Part shown: positions 27,111 through 35,100 of the stretch, piece after piece
How positions within the stretch are numbered: position 1 is the stretch's first letter
Layout: every line of letters begins with the position of its first letter
Origin: an uncultured Bacteroides sp.
GTDB taxonomy: Bacteria > Bacteroidota > Bacteroidia > Bacteroidales > Bacteroidaceae
NCBI RefSeq assembly: GCF_963675905.1
Contig: NZ_OY780936.1
Coordinates: 62,001 to 126,000, forward strand
Length of the DNA: 64,000 nt
Direction of reading: 5' to 3'
Notes under the pieces: model-generated
What the model was told of the DNA's origin: nothing
The model's input: the letters and a program-made list of their open reading frames with translations, nothing else
Database searches by the model: none
Made by a program: the position numbers and the translations under genes

Positions 27111-28334
27111 ATGAAAAAAAAGAATGTATTAATCATAACAGGAGTGTTTCCGCCTGAACCGGTAGTTTCTGCCACTATAACAAATGATGTTGCAATTGAG
27201 CTATCCAAAAAGTATGTGGTTACAGTTCTTTGTCCCAGGCCAACGCGTCCTTTGGGCTTTAAATTTAATAATGAAGAACACATTTTAAATATGTCCTACA
27301 AACGTGTGGTAGTGAATTCTTATGTCTTTCCTGAATCAAAACTTCTGGGTCGTTTTAAGGAGAGTATTAGTTTGGGAAAACATGCCGTGCATTATATAGA
27401 AAAACATCACGATGAGATAGATATAATTTATAATGCACCTTGGCAACTATTTGGACGTTATATGATTAGCAAAGCCGCAATGAAATATAAAATACCTTAT
27501 ATTACCCCTGTTCAGGACTTGTATCCCGAGTCTTTACTGGCAAAAATTCCTGCGTGGAAATGGATTCAAAAGATAGTTGTTTCTATTTTATTACCGATTG
27601 ATAAAGTTACGCTTTGTAATGCACAGATAGTACACACAATCTCTGATAAAATGAGAACTTATTTAGCCAAAACGCGTGGAATTGACAATAATCGTTTTGC
27701 TGTTATTCTTAATTGGCATAATGAAGAGCAATTTGTGAACTATCTGAATATACATCAATCAGAACATAATGAAGACGACCCTTTTACCTTTATGTATTTG
27801 GGAAATATAGGTTCTTTGGCAGGGATAGATGTTGTCATTGATGCATTTGCAAAGGCTGATATATCAGGTACACGCTTGGTGATTGCAGGAGCGGGTACAG
27901 AAAAAGAAAACTTGCGAAGACAAGCTATGCAATTCGCTGGTATTGATATACAGTTTTGGGATGTACCAAATGGCAAAGTACCCAATATTCAAGATAGAGC
28001 AGATGTTATGATACTTCCTGTAAAGAAAGGATTTTCTTTATCTTCCATTCCCAGTAAACTACCTGCTTACATGTTTTCGGCTAAGCCTGTTATTGCTTGT
28101 GTGGATGATAATAGTGATACAGCACTAGCAGTGATTGACAGTCGGTGTGGCTGGGTAGAAGAACCAGAAAATATCAATAAATTAAAAGAATGTATGCAAA
28201 AAGCAGCAACAACAGAAAAAAAAATATTGCAAGAAATGGGGGAGAATGGATTCAATTTTGCCATGACTCATTTCTCTCGTAGAAGTAATCTTCCTAAACT
28301 ATGCAAAGTATATGAAGATATCCTTGACTCTTGA
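27111..28334 (+). CDS. Glycosyltransferase, GT4 family (WbuB/WcaI-like)
   Basis: 407 residues. The N-terminus VLIITGVFPPEPVVSATITNDVAIELSK is typical of WbuB/WcaI-like enzymes; the C-terminal half has FTFMYLGNIGSLAGIDVVIDAFAKA, VIAGAGTEKENL and VMILPVKKGFSLSSIPSKLPAYMFSAKPVIACVD, the donor-binding segment. WbuB-like proteins often transfer an N-acetyl-fucosamine or related residue, but the identity cannot be fixed here. Gene follows the preceding stop without a gap. Confidence 0.88.
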   Translation: MKKKNVLIITGVFPPEPVVSATITNDVAIELSKKYVVTVLCPRPTRPLGFKFNNEEHILNMSYKRVVVNSYVFPESKLLGRFKESISLGKHAVHYIEKHHDEIDIIYNAPWQLFGRYMISKAAMKYKIPYITPVQDLYPESLLAKIPAWKWIQKIVVSILLPIDKVTLCNAQIVHTISDKMRTYLAKTRGIDNNRFAVILNWHNEEQFVNYLNIHQSEHNEDDPFTFMYLGNIGSLAGIDVVIDAFAKADISGTRLVIAGAGTEKENLRRQAMQFAGIDIQFWDVPNGKVPNIQDRADVMILPVKKGFSLSSIPSKLPAYMFSAKPVIACVDDNSDTALAVIDSRCGWVEEPENINKLKECMQKAATTEKKILQEMGENGFNFAMTHFSRRSNLPKLCKVYEDILDS

Positions 28335-28385
28335 TGTGAAAGAATTAAATATGTAATTGGCAATATAAATATAGGAGTGTCAGAT

Positions 28386-29543
28386 ATGAGAAAGAGATTA
28401 GAATATATTTTGAAACACAATCTGATTATTCAGCAGGTTTATAGGTTGATAATGAGTAATTTATTCAGATTAGTCGGTTTGTTTGTGAAAACTGATGAAA
28501 ATCTGGTACTGATAAGCTCGTTTGCCGGACTTCGTTATAATGATAGCCCAAAGGTTATTTCTGAATATCTGACTAGTCATAATGAATATCAGCATCTGGA
28601 TATTATATGGGCATTAGAGAAACCAGATGAGATTGAAATTCCTGGATGTAAAAAGGTGAAAATTGATTCTCTCAGCTATTTTCTTACTGCTTTGAAGGCT
28701 AAATACTGGATTACGAATGTAAATATAGAACGTGGCTTACACTTTAAAAAGAAGAGCACTAAATTTTTAAATACATGGCATGGCATTTCCTTTAATAAGT
28801 GTGGAAATGCAGTTAATGGGCGTAAAGATTTTGATTGCTCTAATGTTGATCTGTTTTTATATCAATGCCAATATGAAAAAGATATATTTATTCGTGACTT
28901 TAATGCTTTGGAAGAAAAACTTGCATTAACAGGATTACCTCGTAATGATGAACTGTATCATGTGACTGATTCAAAAGTTGCTTCTTTAAAGAATAAACTT
29001 AATATACCACATGAAAAGAAGGTTATTTTGTATGCACCCACCTGGCGCGACAGTACTGATTCTGGAAAATCATACGTGTTTAAGTCTCCGATGGACCTGA
29101 AATATTGGGAAGAAAAATTGGGCGATGAGTATGTTCTTCTTTACCGGGTACATCATTTTGTTACAAAACTTCTTGGCGTTAAGTTTAATGATTTTGTTCG
29201 TGATGTCTCTAATTATTCAACGATTAATGATTTGATGATTGTATCGGATATACTAGTGTCTGACTATTCTGCAACATTGGCTGATTTTTCTATTCTGGAA
29301 AGACCTATTATCTGTTTTGGATATGATTATAAAGAATATGCTGCAAATCGTGGATTCTATTTGGATATGAATATTGTGATGCCAAGTGGTGTTCTTCATA
29401 CTCAGGAAGAGGTTGTTAACTATATAAAAAATATGGATTATAGAACCGAATGTGAGAAAACTGTTAAAGTGAAAAAAAACTTTCTTGAAGCAGGTGGAAA
29501 TGCTACAGAAAAGAGTGTAAATCTATTCTTTAATGGAGCTTAA
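28386..29543 (+). CDS. CDP-glycerol:poly(glycerophosphate) glycerophosphotransferase-like (TagF family)
   Basis: About 385 residues from the ATG at 28386, chosen over a GTG at 28377 because AGGAG at 28373-28377 is correctly spaced before it. Family blocks: LVLISSFAGLRYNDSPKVISEYL, FLNTWHGISFNKCGN and DILVSDYSATLADFSILERPIICFGYD, the last two containing the catalytic His and the SDYSxxxxD motif. It would transfer a polyol phosphate (glycerol-, ribitol- or similar) from a CDP-donor onto the glycan. No CDP-glycerol cytidylyltransferase is in the operon. The upstream fusion at 2118-3926 could provide a CDP-alcohol, but that is inference. This is the last gene of the operon. Confidence 0.87.
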   Translation: MRKRLEYILKHNLIIQQVYRLIMSNLFRLVGLFVKTDENLVLISSFAGLRYNDSPKVISEYLTSHNEYQHLDIIWALEKPDEIEIPGCKKVKIDSLSYFLTALKAKYWITNVNIERGLHFKKKSTKFLNTWHGISFNKCGNAVNGRKDFDCSNVDLFLYQCQYEKDIFIRDFNALEEKLALTGLPRNDELYHVTDSKVASLKNKLNIPHEKKVILYAPTWRDSTDSGKSYVFKSPMDLKYWEEKLGDEYVLLYRVHHFVTKLLGVKFNDFVRDVSNYSTINDLMIVSDILVSDYSATLADFSILERPIICFGYDYKEYAANRGFYLDMNIVMPSGVLHTQEEVVNYIKNMDYRTECEKTVKVKKNFLEAGGNATEKSVNLFFNGA

Positions 29544-29648
29544 CCTTCTTTCGAAAGTGTGTTAACTATTACGATATAAGTAAATGTGTTATTAATGTTT
29601 CTATTTTGTTCTAGAAAAACATTTTAGTGAACTTTTTTTAATTTGACT

Positions 29649-29678
29649 TTTGTCTTAGGACGTTTTTCTTTACCTTTG
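29649..29678 (+). promoter_or_regulatory. Possible promoter of wzi with an extremely short leader
   Basis: TTTG at 29649-29652 and TACCTTTG at 29671-29678 match the Bacteroides -33 and -7 elements with 18 bases between them. The wzi ATG is at 29684, only five bases past the -7 box, so transcription would begin at or beside the start codon. Confidence 0.4.
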
Positions 29679-29683
29679 CTGGC

Positions 29684-31144
29684 ATGAATAAAAAATGTTT
29701 AGCAATACATTTTACTTTGTTATTGTTCTCTTTCTCTGTTAAAGGTCAGATAGATAAAGGCTTGACTTACACTATTGAAAGTGGAGTAACTGCTGCTTCG
29801 GGAGAACATTCACCGCTGTGGATCAATGCCAATAAACAAGGACTTTCTTCTATTTCTAAAGAAAATGGATACTTGGCTGCAGGAATCTTTCGTCCGCTTG
29901 AGGATGATGAGAAAGTGGCTTATGGCTATGGACTAGAGTTGGCCGGAGCCTATAACTTTACTTCCAGTTTTATTGTGCAGCAGGCTTATCTTGATTTTAA
30001 ATATAATAAAATTGGAGTTACTATCGGTAGTAAGGAGAGATACGGAGAATTTACAAATCCTGAGCTATCCAGTGGCGGGCTTACTGTTGCCGGAAATGCA
30101 CGCCCTGTTCCTCAGGTGCGTGTGGGATTGTCCGACTATCTTGCTATTCCCGGTACCGGAGAATGGCTCTCCTTCCGTGGACATGTTGCTTACGGTCGTT
30201 TTACGGATGATAATTGGCAGAAAGATTTTACTACTCCTATGGGGAAGCGTACCACGGATGTGCTTTACCATTCCAAAGCTATTTATGTAAAGGTAGGTAA
30301 AGAACATGTTTCTCCCTGGAAGTTTGAATTTGGATTGCAGATGGAAGCAGAATTTGGTGGTACTCAATATAGTAACGGCAAAACATTTAAAATGCCTTCC
30401 AAATTGAAAGATTACTTTAAAGCTTTTGTCCCTATGTCGGGAGGAGAAGATACACCTGTTGGAGATCAGGCAAATATTGAGGGTAATCAGTTGGGTAGCT
30501 GGCATTTTTCTCTGAATTACAAACTTCAGGGATGGAACCTGCGTGCTTACTATGAACATTACTTTGAGGATCACTCTATGTTGGTGATGGAGTATCCGTG
30601 GAAAGATGGAATGCTTGGTTTTGAGATTACTCCGCCAAAGAACCCTGTGGTGAGTGGTGTGGTATATGAATATATTGGCAGTAAGGATCAGAGCGGTCCG
30701 GTATACTGGGATCATAACAATGTAATCAACGAGCAGATCAGTGCACGTGATAGTTACTATAATCATAGCTTCTATACCGGCTGGCAGCATTGGGGGCAGG
30801 CAATAGGTAATCCGCTGTTTACTTCGCCAATTTACAACAGTGACGGACAGATTGCATTCACTAATAACCGCATTACAGCACATCATCTGGGTATTTCCGG
30901 TAAACCTACTGATGAGATTCAGTATAGAGTGCTTCTGTCTCACAGTGATAACTGGGGAACGTATGGTGAGCCATTCAAGGAGGTTAAACAGAATACTTCT
31001 ACTTTGGTTGAACTTACCTATGCTCCTGCAAAAATGAAAGGTTGGAGCTTTACAGCTACAGGTGCAATGGACCGTGGTTCGCTATTGGGTGACAACACCG
31101 GAGGTATGATTACTATTCGTAAAACGGGTTTGCTGACTAAATAA
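29684..31144 (+). CDS. wzi: Capsule assembly Wzi-family outer-membrane protein
   Basis: 486 residues. Residues 1-21 are a signal peptide (ending VKGQ). The mature protein is a predicted beta-barrel with the family start TYTIESGVTAASGEHSPLWINANKQGLSS and alternating aromatic strands to the end (WSFTATGAMDRGSLLGDNTGGMITIRK). Wzi-type proteins bind capsule polysaccharide at the outer-membrane surface. The gene lies 140 bases after the operon, with its own likely promoter, and supports the view that the 20-kb operon makes a capsule or surface polysaccharide. Confidence 0.9.
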   Translation: MNKKCLAIHFTLLLFSFSVKGQIDKGLTYTIESGVTAASGEHSPLWINANKQGLSSISKENGYLAAGIFRPLEDDEKVAYGYGLELAGAYNFTSSFIVQQAYLDFKYNKIGVTIGSKERYGEFTNPELSSGGLTVAGNARPVPQVRVGLSDYLAIPGTGEWLSFRGHVAYGRFTDDNWQKDFTTPMGKRTTDVLYHSKAIYVKVGKEHVSPWKFEFGLQMEAEFGGTQYSNGKTFKMPSKLKDYFKAFVPMSGGEDTPVGDQANIEGNQLGSWHFSLNYKLQGWNLRAYYEHYFEDHSMLVMEYPWKDGMLGFEITPPKNPVVSGVVYEYIGSKDQSGPVYWDHNNVINEQISARDSYYNHSFYTGWQHWGQAIGNPLFTSPIYNSDGQIAFTNNRITAHHLGISGKPTDEIQYRVLLSHSDNWGTYGEPFKEVKQNTSTLVELTYAPAKMKGWSFTATGAMDRGSLLGDNTGGMITIRKTGLLTK

Positions 31145-31150
31145 AGAAAG

Positions 31151-31531
31151 ATGATGAAAAAAATATATATACTTTTGATAATGCTTCTAACAAGTATCAC
31201 TTCCTGTCAGAAAGCCTCCATAAACGGTGATCTGGATGGTATGTGGCAATTGATGAAGATTGAATACAAGGACCAGACTTCCAAATCTCCCGATCAGCTG
31301 TATTATTGCGTTCAGTTACACATGGTTCAGTTGCAGGGCGCTGCAATGTGTCATGGTACTTTTTCCCGTTCCGGAGATTCGCTTCGGGTTGTAATCCGTA
31401 ATCATAAAGCGGCCGATGTAGCCGTCTATGGGATGAATGATACGATTCAGAACTATTTTATAGAGAAACTTTCTTCGGAGAAGATGGTGCTTAATTCTTC
31501 TTTTGCCCGTTTGTCGTTTCGTAAGTTCTGA
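31151..31531 (+). CDS. Small lipocalin-like lipoprotein
   Basis: 126 residues. Signal peptide with lipobox SITSC (Cys about residue 19), then GDLDGMWQLMKIEY, a start typical of lipocalin-like (DUF4488-type) Bacteroidales lipoproteins, and several predicted beta-strands ending LNSSFARLSFRKF. Function unknown. It starts six bases after wzi and probably shares its transcript; a terminator follows at 31619. The second codon is also Met, so the exact start is uncertain by one codon. Confidence 0.75.
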   Translation: MMKKIYILLIMLLTSITSCQKASINGDLDGMWQLMKIEYKDQTSKSPDQLYYCVQLHMVQLQGAAMCHGTFSRSGDSLRVVIRNHKAADVAVYGMNDTIQNYFIEKLSSEKMVLNSSFARLSFRKF

Positions 31532-31618
31532 TTTTTTCTTTTGTAATATAGCTTGCGATTAAGCACTTCTTCTTTGCCCTTCCGGCAATTAATCTGACTT
31601 TTTTGTTCATTAATATGT

Positions 31619-31658
31619 CCCTCTGACTTTAATTTTAAAGATATAGAGGGGCTTTTTT
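31619..31658 (+). terminator. Intrinsic terminator after the wzi/lipoprotein unit
   Basis: A 6-bp GC-rich outer stem (31619-31624 with 31645-31650) encloses a second 6-bp stem (31627-31632 with 31635-31640), followed by GC and a run of seven T. It lies 88 bases beyond the lipoprotein stop and in front of the IS66 insertion. Confidence 0.75.
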
Positions 31659-31706
31659 TATCCCCTGCTTATTCTTTTATTTTCTTTGGAATTACCTCTA
31701 TAAATT

Positions 31707-31753
31707 CTTGTACAAAAGATTATATTCTTCTGTACAAAACAATGCATTCTTTT
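31707..31753. repeat. Left part of a 76-bp palindrome/22-bp repeat split by the IS66 element
   Basis: Together with 34697-34725 this forms, when the IS and one target duplicate are removed, a 76-bp inverted repeat centred between 31744 and 31745, with 33 of 38 positions paired. It also contains TGTACA cores at 31709 and 31731 (22 bases apart). The remaining two cores lie on the far side of the IS at 34696 and 34718, again 22 apart, and the joint spacing is also 22. Confidence 0.85.
31745..31753. repeat. Target-site duplication, left copy
   Basis: The nine bases CATTCTTTT directly precede the left IS end and recur directly after the right end (34688-34696). IS66 elements normally duplicate 8 bp; one of the nine bases may be an IS-end base or chance identity. 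Confidence 0.85.
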
Positions 31754-31830
31754 GTAAGCGTCCAATTTTCACGTCTTGCCATTAGTTACTAGTCTAGCTA
31801 CTTTTGCATAGTCATCAAAAAAATGAGATT

Positions 31831-32187
31831 ATGTATAGTCGTGAAGATTTAGAAAAGCTCTGGTTCCTCTACAAGTTGGAGGGTCAACCGAAAAATCTAT
31901 CGATAGAATCGTTCTGCACTCAGCAGGGTGTTTCTTATCAAGCATTTTACAATTGGTTCTCTAAACGCAAGAAAGCCATCGTTCCGGTGGAGATTGTTGG
32001 TATGCCGACAGAGCAGTTATCGGAAGAAGAACAGCAAAAAGAAGATTCACCTTGTCAGGAAATCATCTGTAAGTGTGCCATACAAACGGTAGTAATTTCC
32101 TTGGAGAATGGCGTTCAACTATCCAAGAAGAATCTAAGCTATCAGGAGTTGCTCCGATTGGTAGAGAAATTGGAGGTTTTATGCTGA
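31831..32187 (+). CDS. tnpA: IS66 TnpA-like protein
   Basis: About 118 residues from the ATG at 31831; an upstream TTG-like extension to 31804 is unlikely. The N-terminal half (YSREDLEKLWFLYKLEGQPKNLSIESFCTQQGVSYQAFYNWFSKRK) is a helix-turn-helix of the kind found in IS66 OrfA proteins. Its exact role is unclear; family work shows it is needed for transposition along with TnpB. The stop overlaps the tnpB start (ATG at 32181) by seven bases, which suggests translational coupling. Confidence 0.85.
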   Translation: MYSREDLEKLWFLYKLEGQPKNLSIESFCTQQGVSYQAFYNWFSKRKKAIVPVEIVGMPTEQLSEEEQQKEDSPCQEIICKCAIQTVVISLENGVQLSKKNLSYQELLRLVEKLEVLC

Positions 32188-32528
32188 CAGTCTCCGGTTT
32201 GAAGAATTTCTACTACTTACCGCATTTTCACGATATGCGTTGTGGTTATGCCCGTATCATGGAAGTTATCCGAATGAGTTATCATCGAAACCCTTATAAA
32301 GGTGATGTTTTTTTCTTTATGTCCAAGAATGAACGCAGTGTTCGTATGGTAATGTACGATAAGCACGCGTTCAATGTTCATACCTGTACATTCGCCAAAG
32401 GATATCGCTTTATGAAGATAAGGTTTGAGGAAGAAAAAAGCATTTATCAAGTGGATTGGAAAGATATCATTTCTATCCTTGAAAGTCCTGTTGTAAAGGA
32501 GATTAGAGTGAAAGATAAGAATAGTTAA
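32181..32528 (+). CDS. tnpB: IS66 TnpB-like protein (IS66 Orf2)
   Basis: 115 residues from the ATG at 32181. A GGAGG at 32172-32176 directly upstream fixes this start against a longer frame from 32073 that merely overlaps tnpA. The family core is visible: FHDMRCGYARIMEVI, GDVFFFMSKNERSVRMVMYD, GYRFMKIRF. This accessory protein is required for IS66 transposition but has no known catalytic motif. The 93-base gap to tnpC contains a separate promoter. Confidence 0.9.
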   Translation: MLTVSGLKNFYYLPHFHDMRCGYARIMEVIRMSYHRNPYKGDVFFFMSKNERSVRMVMYDKHAFNVHTCTFAKGYRFMKIRFEEEKSIYQVDWKDIISILESPVVKEIRVKDKNS

Positions 32529-32573
32529 TATTGGTTCAATTATTTGATAATCAGATAAATAAGTGTTTTATTC

Positions 32574-32605
32574 TTTGGTTTTTTGTAGTAATTTTACTAT
32601 CTTTG
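32574..32605 (+). promoter_or_regulatory. Bacteroides-type promoter of the IS66 transposase
   Basis: TTTG at 32574-32577 and TATCTTTG at 32598-32605 are separated by 20 bases, a close match to the -33/-7 consensus, with the tnpC ATG 17 bases beyond the -7 box. It is the best promoter match in the window. Confidence 0.65.
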
Positions 32606-32621
32606 AAGCAAAGAAAAGAAC

Positions 32622-34589
32622 ATGAATTTAGAGGAAGTACTACGTAGGAAATTCTATAGAGAACAGCTGGAACAGTCTGATGACGAAACTCCTGTCTGTC
32701 TTCCAATTTCATGTAATGATATGAGCGATACCGAGAAAAATTCTTTTATTCAGTTTTTGGCAGCTGAGTCTCATAGGAAGGATCAGCAGAACAGTCGTCT
32801 TCAAAAAACGATAGATGATCAAGGTGAAAGGCTGAACGCCATGCAACTCACTTTGGAGAAAATAGAAAGTGCTCAGCATGCCACTCGTGATGAAAACATC
32901 AAACTGAATGCTCAATTGCTACTGCAGAGTAAAAATCTGAAAAAGTTGCAGTCTGATTCAGCTGCTAATTCTCAAGCATTGAATAAAGCTCTTCGTGAGG
33001 CAGCCAAATACCGGAGTCTCTATGAAGTGCTTCGAGATGAGAAGTTTGTAGGCACTAGCCAGAAGTCCGGAAAGTCGCGTCCGGCAGTCGGACGTGATGA
33101 CGACAAAGACGAATGGACTGGCACAGGCAATGCAGGTGATGATGAATCTAACTCTGATACAGTATCTGTTACGGAACCCGAAGCAGGCAAAGAGAACTTA
33201 GAACACTCCTGTTCAGAGAGCGCCAATACTGATTCAGTTGTAGAACCTAAAAAGAAAGAGCGTCCTTATCGTCAGGGTTTGAAGTATAACACAATGAAGG
33301 CTGAAGCCACGATTCTGCATAAATGCGATCTTACTCGTATCCCTGCGGATGCTACGATTGTCAAGACTGAGATCAGAAGCTCTTTTCATTTTATAAGCCG
33401 TATTGAAGAGCATCAACAGGAATATGTGACCTACCGCACCAAAGACGGTCGCCTGGTAACATCCTTTTACCCCATGAAGAAACCGGCTCAAGGTTCGGTA
33501 TCAGAAACCCTTTCGGAAGATGTCCATACGGATAATACGGGGGCATACGATGAAGAAGGGCAGATACTGAAGAACTTTCCCGGTACTCATGCTACTGTAG
33601 ATATGCTTGTAGAATTGGTCTTTAACGCCTATATGCTGGAAACTCCTGTTTATCGTGATATGATCCGCTTGTTTGAATTAAAGTTCAAAGTTTCCCGTCA
33701 GACCATTTTGAATTGGTTGTCAAAAGGATCCGCTGCCTTAAAGAAACTGCTTCCTGTATTGAAATCACAGGCTTTGGAGAAAGATTCCATTATCAATTGC
33801 GATGAAACCTGGTGCCGTGTAAAAATGCAAGATAAGTATAAGAAGGCTTATATCTGGTGTCTGGTTAATAAGTCTGCCGGCATTGTGATCTTCTTTTACG
33901 ATGAAGGCAGCCGTAGCCGTAAAGTGCTGACTGACTTCATTGAAGATTCTGATATAGCTGCTTTACAATCTGATGCTTATAACGTCTATAAATATTTAGA
34001 TGGCGAATTAAGTGAGGTAGAGCATATTTGCTGCATGGCTCATGTAAGGGCCCGATTCCAAAAAGCCTTATTGCAAGGTAAGGATGAACTGGCAAGACCT
34101 TTTATGAAGTGGATTGGTCGGTTGTATGATTTTGAACGCTGTTACAGTAATGATGACCTTCCGCCCGATGAAATAAAGAGGCGAAGGAACGGATCAGAAA
34201 CCACCGAAATAGTAGGTTCCATTTGGATGGAGTTAACCCGTCTGCTCGACGACCCTTTACCCAAAGGTGATCTGATAACTAAGGCTCTCCATTATTTGAA
34301 GAATGCATGGACTCCCATTATGGCTTATCGCAATAACGGTAGGTATTGCATTGATAATTCTATAGCGGAACGTTCGATTCGTACGTTGACGATTGAGCGC
34401 AAGAACAAAATGGCTTTTGGTAGTCATAAAGGTGCTGAAACCTCGACGATTTATCATACCTTTATTGGTACTTGTAAAATGGGTGCACTGTCATTCTACC
34501 AATTCTTGAAGCAATATTTAACTGCTTTTATGGAAGGACGTACGGATTTTGAGAATCTGACCCCTGCCATACTGGGCAAAATCAATTAA
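32622..34589 (+). CDS. tnpC: IS66-family DDE transposase
   Basis: 655 residues, longer than many IS66 transposases because of an acidic/Ser-rich linker. Residues ~40-140 are a coiled-coil leucine-zipper region (QNSRLQKTIDDQGERLNAMQ onward), ~155-215 a low-complexity acidic linker, then the zinc-ribbon-like and catalytic part. The DDE triad is D394 (NCDETW), D451 (LQSDAYNVY) and E583 (IDNSIAERSIR), all in the expected context, and the C-terminal helix (GALSFYQFLKQYLTAFMEGR) is intact. It cuts and joins the IS ends. Own promoter at 32574-32605. Confidence 0.93.
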   Translation: MNLEEVLRRKFYREQLEQSDDETPVCLPISCNDMSDTEKNSFIQFLAAESHRKDQQNSRLQKTIDDQGERLNAMQLTLEKIESAQHATRDENIKLNAQLLLQSKNLKKLQSDSAANSQALNKALREAAKYRSLYEVLRDEKFVGTSQKSGKSRPAVGRDDDKDEWTGTGNAGDDESNSDTVSVTEPEAGKENLEHSCSESANTDSVVEPKKKERPYRQGLKYNTMKAEATILHKCDLTRIPADATIVKTEIRSSFHFISRIEEHQQEYVTYRTKDGRLVTSFYPMKKPAQGSVSETLSEDVHTDNTGAYDEEGQILKNFPGTHATVDMLVELVFNAYMLETPVYRDMIRLFELKFKVSRQTILNWLSKGSAALKKLLPVLKSQALEKDSIINCDETWCRVKMQDKYKKAYIWCLVNKSAGIVIFFYDEGSRSRKVLTDFIEDSDIAALQSDAYNVYKYLDGELSEVEHICCMAHVRARFQKALLQGKDELARPFMKWIGRLYDFERCYSNDDLPPDEIKRRRNGSETTEIVGSIWMELTRLLDDPLPKGDLITKALHYLKNAWTPIMAYRNNGRYCIDNSIAERSIRTLTIERKNKMAFGSHKGAETSTIYHTFIGTCKMGALSFYQFLKQYLTAFMEGRTDFENLTPAILGKIN

Positions 34590-34687
34590 AAAAATCTAAA
34601 TTTTAATGACCTTTATTTGTCTCGTACGTGTAAACGTGCGGTGAATAAAGGGTTTTCAAATAACTAACGTGGAAATTGGACGCTTAC

Positions 34688-34725
34688 CATTCTTTTGTAC
34701 AGAAGAATGAATTGTTTTGTACAAG
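34688..34725. repeat. Right part of the split palindrome, with right target duplicate
   Basis: 34688-34696 is the right copy of the 9-bp target duplication. The whole segment is the right half of the 76-bp palindrome, with TGTACA cores at 34696 and 34718. See the left part at 31707-31753. Confidence 0.85.
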
Positions 34726-35100
34726 GGAAAATAAACTATTCTAGTTGTTTTTTATAAATGAGCTCGAGCTTTACTATTTCCTGGCACATCTTTTCAAAAC
34801 CTTCGTTAATACTGTGAGTGATATTCTGATTTTCCTCCTTATTTCATGCAATTTTATATGAATCCGGAACCTTTTGTTTTTGTTAATTGTTCTTTTGATA
34901 TTGTTGAACTGAATACAGAAATTTTATAATTATAATAGAAATAGGAATGCTTTTTGAAGTTTCAGGAATAAAGCGAAAAGTTTTTTAATATTATTTAAGT
35001 TGTAGGAATATAAATATAGTAAAATGTCTTTTCTTTTCTTAACTTTGTGTTTAGCAAGCTATCGACCTTGAATCAATACGGGAACTAATTCATTAATAGT
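34726..35100. other. 375-bp gene-free leader upstream of the six-gene operon
   Basis: AT-rich, with no gene on the plus strand. A minus-strand stretch at about 34736-34843 reads as ~35 residues ending in a stop (NQNITHSINEGFEKMCQEIV region), but has no proper start and may be a gene remnant or chance. A -7-like box for the operon is at 35040-35047. No operator-like repeat is evident apart from the TGTACA array to the left. Confidence 0.55.
35040..35047 (+). promoter_or_regulatory. Bacteroides-type -7 box of the six-gene operon
   Basis: TAACTTTG matches TAnnTTTG, 53 bases upstream of the first start codon. No convincing TTTG lies at the -33 position; the region there is only T-rich. It is the only such box in the gene-free leader. 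Confidence 0.5.

Larger units (their letters stand above)
31754..34687 (+). mobile_element. IS66-family insertion sequence, apparently complete
   Basis: 2934 bp bounded by imperfect ~20-bp terminal inverted repeats that begin GTAAGCGTCCAATTT on the left and end with its complement AAATTGGACGCTTAC on the right. It carries the three genes of the family (tnpA-, tnpB- and tnpC-like) in order and on one strand, all intact, and is flanked by a 9-bp identical direct repeat. The TIR start is the standard GTAAGCG of IS66. No internal damage is visible, so the element may be active and the insertion recent. Its GC-content and codon use differ a little from the polysaccharide operon. Confidence 0.95.

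Noticed and set aside
9383-29543. Phase-variable capsule locus with UpxY/UpxZ and an invertible promoter
   Set aside because: Neither antitermination genes nor flanking inverted repeats were found upstream in 8561-9382.
30065-30943. 292-codon minus-strand frame inside wzi
   Set aside because: It is antisense to a clear outer-membrane protein gene; the translation has no domain and its codon use follows the plus-strand gene.
32073-32180. Longer start for IS66 TnpB
   Set aside because: The extension is the tnpA gene read in another frame; GGAGG at 32172 marks the start at 32181.
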